This document shows, piece by piece, positions 57,910 to 64,000 of a stretch of 64,000 bases of DNA; positions within the stretch are counted from its first letter, which is position 1; each line of letters opens with the position of its first letter. A program made the position numbers and the translations under genes. Below the pieces are notes generated by a model. It was not told where the DNA came from. It saw only the letters and a list, made by a program, of their open reading frames with translations, and made no database searches. The DNA is taken from assembly GCA_964036195.1 (NCBI GenBank), contig OZ038460.1, positions 18,231,504 through 18,295,503 of the forward strand, in the 5' to 3' direction. The stretch is from Sphaerolaimus hirsutus. Its lineage: Eukaryota; Nematoda; Chromadorea; Monhysterida; Sphaerolaimidae.

Positions 57910-58670
57910 CATGGTCCGGCTGAATAGTCCCCGGTCAGTGCTCGCCATTCGTGCTAGGGGTAAGCTACGGTCATAAAATTTTAACACGTTAGTATATCAG
58001 GTGTTTTGAGTTTTCACTCAAAATTTCACCCCTGTAGCTCCACCCACTGTGGAACTGTGGGGTTACAATTTCGGTCATTTTGTACTGATGTACAAATGGT
58101 GCTCTAGCTCAATGCTGCTTTAAGTTGTGATCATGAAACTTTGCCTAGTGTAAGCCACCAATGTTGGTAATGTGCTGATAATATTCAACACTTTTATCAA
58201 CATCACATCTATTAAGGTTAAATTAACATGCAGATCAGGGTGATGTGCAAGAAGCGTGGGAACTGTGATGGATGTTTTGAAATGTGCAGTAAGTGTGTGA
58301 TGCGTTTTAAAAATTTCCCTATGTTTCATTACTAATCTGTAGTGGACACATTACCTGTGTTCAACAGCAGTGTGCATGCAAAATGCATCCTGTATTAACC
58401 ACTTTTTGTGGTTAATGATGAATTCTGTAGTGAGAGTAGTGACAGTAATGACAATATTGACTGGGCTTATGATATCATAGCTAATGTTGGTTAGTGCTGG
58501 CACATTGCCAACACTGGTGGCTTACACTAGCCAAAGTTTCATGATCACAACTTAAAGCAGCATTGAGCCAGAGCACCATTTGTACATCAGTACAAAATGA
58601 CCGAAATTGTAACCCCCACAGTTCCGCAGTGGGTGGAGCTAGAGCGGTGAAATTTTTGAAATCTCCCTAA
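57910..58670. mobile_element. Foldback insertion with GTAGCTCCACCCACTGTGGAAC arms, copy B only
   Basis: Arms near 58035-58160 and 58495-58640: GTACTGATGTACAAATGGTG / CACCATTTGTACATCAGTAC, AAGTTGTGATCATGAAACTT / AAGTTTCATGATCACAACTT, TTACAATTTCGGTCATTTTG / CAAAATGACCGAAATTGTAA. Copy A has a different sequence at this place. Confidence 0.75.
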
Positions 58671-58884
58671 ATTTTTGGAACGCTAACCAGACATTGAATT
58701 GAAACCATCCGATACCCGAAACAGCAATGTTCAATTTTATTGTAAATCACTGATTTGACAACTTGACTGTGTGTAATATTTGATGAATGTCATTTTTAGT
58801 TCGGGATTACAATTGATAAAATGTAATCGGCGGTGTAAAACGCAGCTAACGGAAAGCCGCACCGATGCAATGTTGAATATTGGC

Positions 58885-59140
58885 GGCCCACACACTAGTT
58901 GCCACGTGTCAACTCAAATTTCGGCTTCACGGTTTGCAGAGGGGTCTCCAAATGTGCATACGGCAATGTTGAAAAATAAATAGGGGGACTTATTCGAGGG
59001 GGAGTTATTCGAGGGGGAATTATTCGAGGATATGCAATGCTACGGCAGTGCATTGGAAGACCGTGTGCGACACTTGAAGCCGAGACCTGAGTTGACACAG
59101 ACCAGTTGACACGCTGTGTCAACTTGTGTGTGCAGCCATT
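58885..59140. mobile_element. MITE GCCCACACACTAGTTGCC (copy B of 25635-26035)
   Basis: Same ends as copy A but a shorter interior: the GGGATTGG stretch is missing, and GGGGGACTTATTCGAGGGGG continues to GAATTATTCGAGG. Confidence 0.6.
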
Positions 59141-59287
59141 ATTGTAAATGTCATTGTAAACTGAACCACCCGTATAAGCTGCATCCATATAAAGCACCAC
59201 CGATTTCGCTTTGTATTATAAAAATCTGTCGAATAGCTAAAAATTCCGAAAATTTCTCAAACCTGAAAACCACAGAAAAATTGAAAA

Positions 59288-60877
59288 ATGTTTCTGAAGT
59301 TTCTCTCGTGCTCACTGCTGCTGGCAAATGTGGCGTTTTCCATGGATGATGTCTCACAGTTGTCACTAGAATCTGTCACAGCTGTGAGTTTCGCGTGGAA
59401 CCGTAGATACCGTATTTCTTCTAATAGAAAGCCGCCCTACTATTTTTTCGTCGACTTTTTTACCCGCCGTTCTTTTGGAGACCAGTCCTTCTATTGAGAG
59501 AAATACGGTAGTCTTTGCGAGGTTCTGTGCCAGTGCCTAGAAATTTTATTTTGAACATACCCTGGTTAGAATTACTCCCCCCCCAAATACTCACGACGAA
59601 ATTATATTGGGATATATAATGATCTGAAATGTACAATGCTTACAAGCATAACACAGAACACTCGAGTATAATAAGAAACTGCGCCTAGATGTGTGCCAGA
59701 AAATATGGCGCTTTGGCGCCATTCCAAAAATAGCGCCAACCCCCAATGGCCGGCGCCATTGGCGCCCCGGTGTCAGAGCCGTGGCACAATCCCATCACTA
59801 GCCCAGGGGGATGTCCTCTTTTAAACGCCCTGTAAAATATCAAATGCCATGCAAAGTGTCTAAATGGCAAACGTTTGCATTTTACGCCATTTTAAACATA
59901 AAATTGTGCATTTTACAACAACGGGCATTTTAAATGTACATAAAAAGAGGTGACTGTCAACCACAGTTGATGGGGATCAAAGGTAAATAAAAGTTGCCGA
60001 ATCTAAATCTCGTGTAAAATGCAGTTGGAAAACGAAGCAGTTCGCGAGTGCCTTACATGCATGATGCTCACAGCCGCCCGCGCCCACAGCGACGAGAAGT
60101 ACACAAAGTCTACACTGAGGCGGGCTCTTTTCGAGGCACACATGCAGTTGGTTTAACGGTTCCAATGCGTACTAGTTGACCGTCAACTGGTGGTCAACTC
60201 GAAAATGTTTGAAAGTTTGAGTTTAAATTGACGGATGCATCATGTTGGGCCTCCCTTCACTACACTAATCCACGAAGACTAGAGATTAAGGCACATGTAA
60301 AAATCATAAGTGACTAGTAAATTCGTCTGAGATTTGCCTGTCACCGATCGGTTCACCCGCGTTTTTAGTGTCATTGTCAAGTAATACCTGTCAAATGTCA
60401 AGTTTATAGTAACATGTAGAATACTCGGATCACTTGACAAATTGTCAAATGTCAACTCAACAAAATGCCCCCACAGATGCGAATTCAAAAGCAAAGGCGA
60501 AACTTGCCCAAACGACCCAGCAGTGTCCATGGCGATTTTCGGAGTGGGCAAGGAACTGGTATTCAAAATAGAAGCGTCAGGTGCCAACCCCAGACCCTGT
60601 AAAATGCCATGTAAAATGTGAAATGTCAGGCAAACTGTCAAAGTCATAAATATAAAGTACCCTGTAAAATGGCAAGCGTACGTTTGCCATTTTCAGGACA
60701 TTTTACATGACTTTGACACTTTACCTGTCATTTGACATTTTACAGGTCAATTTACAGGGTTTGGGACTGCCCCCAGATCAAACATTTGACTCGACTCGAG
60801 CACTTGTCAATGTTGCCGCCGGTCCACTTTTTCCACACATCGAAGGACTCGATGTGGCTTTCGCGGAGGGAAAGTGA
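59288..60877 (+). CDS. Small predicted secreted protein, 140 aa, copy B
   Basis: Exons 59288-59383, 60025-60146, 60477-60580, 60777-60877 (TGA), all in phase. Exon 1 has the same 32 codons as copy A by eye. Exon 2 has an in-frame 6-nt insertion (RA after TAA) and a few replacements (K to E, Q to E, Q to R). Exon 3 is the same, and exon 4 has one visible Q to R change. All four mature cysteines are kept. Differences are few, in frame and without stops, so both copies look functional. Intron 3 is again an introner. Function unknown. Confidence 0.75.
59411..59509. mobile_element. TTCTTCTAATAGAA palindrome, copy B
   Basis: Same as 26290-26398 except for a GTCAAC to GTCGAC change in the middle. 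Confidence 0.75.
60581..60776 (+). mobile_element. Introner: secreted-protein intron 3, copy B (196 bp)
   Basis: GCGTCAG|GTGCCAACCCCAGACC ... GGGTTTGGGACTGCCCCCAG|ATCAAAC. One nucleotide longer than copy A (extra C before CAG). It predates the segmental duplication. Confidence 0.88.
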
Positions 60878-61474
60878 TGTGATTTTTTTACATTGGAAAA
60901 CTTGTTGGCGGTGATTTCAGAATGATTGAAGGAGATTGTTAAAGTTTTTGTTTTTAAACTTTAACCGCAAAAGTAGAGTTTTAATACACAGTAATATTCT
61001 CAAGTATCTTACCGACACTTTACCAGGTAGGAAATATCTCAGGTATCGAAATCGACCTTCGTTGAACAGTACTTGAAAGTTGCGAGCTAACAATGACAAG
61101 CACATGCGATCAAAAATAGTTGCTTTTAAAAAGTTCTGTTTTACGTCTACGTACAGTAACGTTCGTTTTCGTTACTGTACGACAGTGGCACGCGTTTTCT
61201 ACGCTGGCAAACTTCCAACGTGAGACATAAATCAGCGCGCGTGTAAACTGTGCGGTCCGCGACATAAACACATTTTCATGCTAGCCATCACCATCAAAAC
61301 AAGGAAGACACAAACTGGAAGACAAAAAGAACCTCTGAACGAAATTCTACACGATTTTTGCATGCGGGGAAAAAATCACATTCAACAGACTGAAACAAGG
61401 CAAAAAAAAAATGAGACCAGTAAATATTTACGCAACTGAGAAAGGGCTTCGTTTTCATCGAGTATTTCCAGTTT

Positions 61475-63820
61475 TCAGCCATTTTTCGGCGGCAAAAACT
61501 CCAGCTCGTACGTCATTCCATCGCGCTGCGCAATTAAAAAATTAAACAAACAATGTCACATTGTGCCTGCGCACACTAGTTTTCACACGAAATTTCGAAA
61601 ACTCACAAATCAGCTTAGAACGCATTTGAGTTTTCTACAACTACAGCTGACGGAGATTAAAAATAACTCATTGTGGAAAACTCAAACACGTTCAAAGCTC
61701 ATTTATGAGTTTTCGAAATTTCGTGTGAAAACTAGTGTGCGCAGGGCCATTATCAAACTATAAAATCGACCCAGCTCACATCGTGCGCGTGCACTTTTTG
61801 GCAGGGTTCCAAATTTGAGAGGCACCAGTCAACCAGCGCCGTTTCAACCACCAAAGTTGGCCCTTGCTGCAGCGAGTCGCCTTCCTGTCAAATGAAACGT
61901 ATCGTTCTTGTGCTACGCACACCGGGTGTCAACTAGTTTCTATGTCAACTCTGTCTGTATGTTTAGTTGACGGGATGGATGGACAATGTTGCAGTGCACA
62001 TGCGGCAATGTCTAAAGGAACTTAATTTTGATTTGTGCATTTGGACACCGTTCAACGACCCATCTTCTAGTGAAATCTAAATGGAAGCCAGTCGGTCCGG
62101 TCTTTGTCACTTTTTACCAGTCGTACCCCGAATGACCCCCGGGGGCAAAAATATACGACTTAACGGCAATTTACACGACTTCTGACACTTTGAATGACAT
62201 TATACACCGTCTGGTTATGGTCCTGACGCAGGAAAAATTATGTGCGTACCTATGTGACAAACTTCTTGCGTACAAATAATTTTCCACATAAGTTACCCCT
62301 CACTCACTTGACTTTCTGTTCATTGACATTTCTTGTCACTTGACATTTTGCGGGGTGTTGTCACTTGTCACCAAGTGACAAGTATTTACAATGGGCGAAC
62401 TTCACATTTTACAAATTTGTGAGACGCATTCTACGTTTTACAGGGTTCGCGAGTGACACTAGCTAGGTTTTTAAACAATAACATACAAACTTACAAACAC
62501 ACGAAAAACAACCCTCAAACAACCAACTACATAAAATCGGCTCAACTCCTCAGGGGACAGCGGTGCGGCGTGTCTCTTGGCGTACTCCGCTGGTCGCGGC
62601 CCCTCATAAAACCTGCAACCAATTCCACAAGTGAAAAGACGGGTTATAACTTATAAGTGACCATTTGTCAACTGACATGTGGCAAGTCAACTCATAATTG
62701 ACAACTAGTTCTTTTAGTAAAGGAGGCGGGTGCGGTACGTTTAAGCGATTATTCTCTAGATACATGATATTCAAATGAAGCGTATGCAAAAATTTGGCAC
62801 ACCTTTACAGGGGTCTCCAGCGAGGGGGGGGGGTTAATCTAGTTAATTATCTCTGAAAAATCCTGGGAAAAATACAAATCTTATAATTTCTGATATTTTT
62901 TTAGCATATATCTAGCAGAGATTTTGAAACGCCACTGGTATGACTTATGTCATCCGAGTATAGCACTTGTCACTTGCACAGTTCACTTGTCCACGCGCTG
63001 TTAAACCTGTCACCTGTTGTTGGCGGTGTCCGAGTCCAAGTTTGAGTCGTCGGACGAGTCGCCCTGGCCCGACAGCAAGTGCGCGGGCGACGGCACTGAA
63101 CAGCGTAGAGAACCGCCTGTGTGCGTGGCAGGGGGGGGGGTGGCAACTCACACAGGCACACTAGTGTGAACTAGGGATTGCCAGAGTTTTTTGACAAGGG
63201 TTTTTTATAACAAGGATTTTCAAGTGTTTTTATTTAAAAAAACGCAAACATTGACACATCAGTACTCATGCCAAAACTTCTAGTACTCATGCACTAACTT
63301 ATGCATGACTTTCAAGTCAACGCGATTTACGTTTTTTATTTACACTGAATTTCCATTCTTAGGTAAATACGTCTATTACTTGTTTAGAAAAGTGACAAAA
63401 AGAAGGTATAAAAAGGTACAAATGTAAAAAAAGTATGGAAAGGAACAAACGGCTGTTTCTCGACTGGTAGGGCCGACGGAAAAAACGGCGATAGCGATCC
63501 TGCAGAAAACACAGAGCTCAACTTCACAGAACACAGAGACCCATCTCACTCATAATTATCAAATTATTATTATAACTTTATGATAGAAATAAATTTATTT
63601 ACACGTATAAATTACTATAATTCAATGATACGAATAAACATGGTAAATTACACATTTAAAAAAGCAATAACTTTGATACGCAAAAAAGTAAACCAACGAA
63701 ATAATGCTGTCAATATTTGGGGTCATCGGGTGCCAAACCCTCGGGCTGGGTGACGAAATTGCGCACAAATTTGTTGTATATTCTCACAGCTGCCAGGGCA
63801 TCGTTGGCTGCATACTCCAC
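61475..63820 (-). pseudogene. Exonuclease 3' exons, copy B, with premature stop
   Basis: Exons corresponding to 7-12 of the exonuclease: 63820-63698, 63499-63451, 63095-63014, 62612-62531, 61884-61780, 61525-61475. Lengths match copy A exactly, and frames and splice sites are kept. In the exon 7 copy the codon equal to W321 is TGA (plus strand 63712-63710) where copy A has TGG, so translation would end shortly after the Exo III motif (YAANDA kept). RIYDKF is RIYNKF, and EPGQK is EPCQK. Because the downstream exons are otherwise intact, the stop looks recent; a truncated nuclease, an allele or a sequencing error are alternatives. The 5' part lies beyond the right edge. Confidence 0.75.
61556..61752. 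mobile_element. MITE insertion in copy B exonuclease intron, empty site known
   Basis: Ends TTGTGCCTGCGCACACTAGT and ACTAGTGTGCGCAGGGCC; ~40-bp inverted arms (TTTTCACACGAAATTTCG). Copy A has the empty site GTGACATTTTCAAAC in its 66-bp intron (28801-28866). Copy B shows CATT on both sides of the element, consistent with a 3-4 bp target duplication. Confidence 0.85.
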
Positions 63821-64000
63821 CTGCGCGTCACAAAAAAACACTATCAATGGTTAAATAGTTGATTATATAGATGGAACCCCATGCCGGATTTTTGAAGCGC
63901 CCCACCATTTTTCAAAAGAATTTAATTGGACCAATCTAGCCTGTCACATCATGTAAACCCGCTCGTCATGTAGACCCACCAGTCATGTACTTTAGGGTAT

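Larger units (their letters stand above)
57785..64000. repeat. Segmental duplication, copy B (runs off right edge)
   Basis: Direct-orientation counterpart of 24955-31052, offset about 32.8-33.1 kb. It contains an intact second secreted-protein gene and exonuclease exons 12 to 7. It differs from A by substitutions, small indels and independent element insertions (57910-58670 foldback; 61556-61752 MITE). Confidence 0.9.

Noticed and set aside
1-64000. tRNA, rRNA or other classical RNA genes
   Set aside because: No cloverleaf with A and B boxes or rRNA-like sequence was noticed on either strand. A tRNA/rRNA scan could not be run.

Overview
The window is animal nuclear DNA. It holds spliced genes with small exons, and the introns and intergenic space are packed with non-autonomous, mostly palindromic (foldback) elements. 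Afadin/canoe is a metazoan-specific junction protein, so the source is a metazoan. The dense MITE-like repeats, G-rich splice donors (GTGGGT, GTTGGT, GTGCGG) and occasional GC-AG introns suggest a marine invertebrate, but I cannot name the lineage from sequence alone. Exons were found by translating by eye and threading them by reading frame, splice phase and remembered homology. Percent identities and database hits were not computed.

Layout. 1-23854 (minus): N-terminal ~800 residues of afadin in 16 exons, running off the left edge. 26177-28155 (plus): a small predicted secreted protein of 138 aa in four exons. 28750-34779 (minus): a complete DEDDy 3'-5' exonuclease (EXD2-like), 12 exons, ~447 aa. 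37501-49924 (minus): 15 exons covering the C-terminal ~680 residues of VPS39 (HOPS complex); its N-terminal beta-propeller exons are not visible. 50-57.8 kb: no recognisable gene; foldback elements, a ~145-bp repeat block and a 29-bp minisatellite of about 48 units. From 57.8 kb to the right edge: a second copy of the 24.955-31.05 kb segment, with an intact second secreted-protein gene (59288-60877) and a second copy of the exonuclease 3' exons carrying a premature stop.

Main discovery. One foldback family (termini GTGCCACTCCCAGACC, arms rich in CTGTAAAATG and TCATGCAAAGTGTC) forms complete introns, flush with both splice sites, in three unrelated genes on both strands and in all three phases: afadin introns 2 and 13, exonuclease intron 4, and secreted-protein intron 3 (both copies). 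In each case the exon ends in CAG, the element begins with the donor GT (GC in one case), and a second CAG at the far end is the acceptor. This is what an introner (intron-generating transposable element) that duplicates a short CAG target should look like. Because the element is palindromic, it can be spliced in either orientation. A second foldback family makes up the 4.5-kb VPS39 intron, whose two splice junctions share an 11-bp direct repeat like a target-site duplication. That intron now contains a nest of further foldbacks.

The duplication offset (~32.8 kb) suggests a tandem duplication whose breakpoint may have cut off the 5' end of the VPS39 copy seen here. Apart from this shared introner history I see no functional link between the genes.
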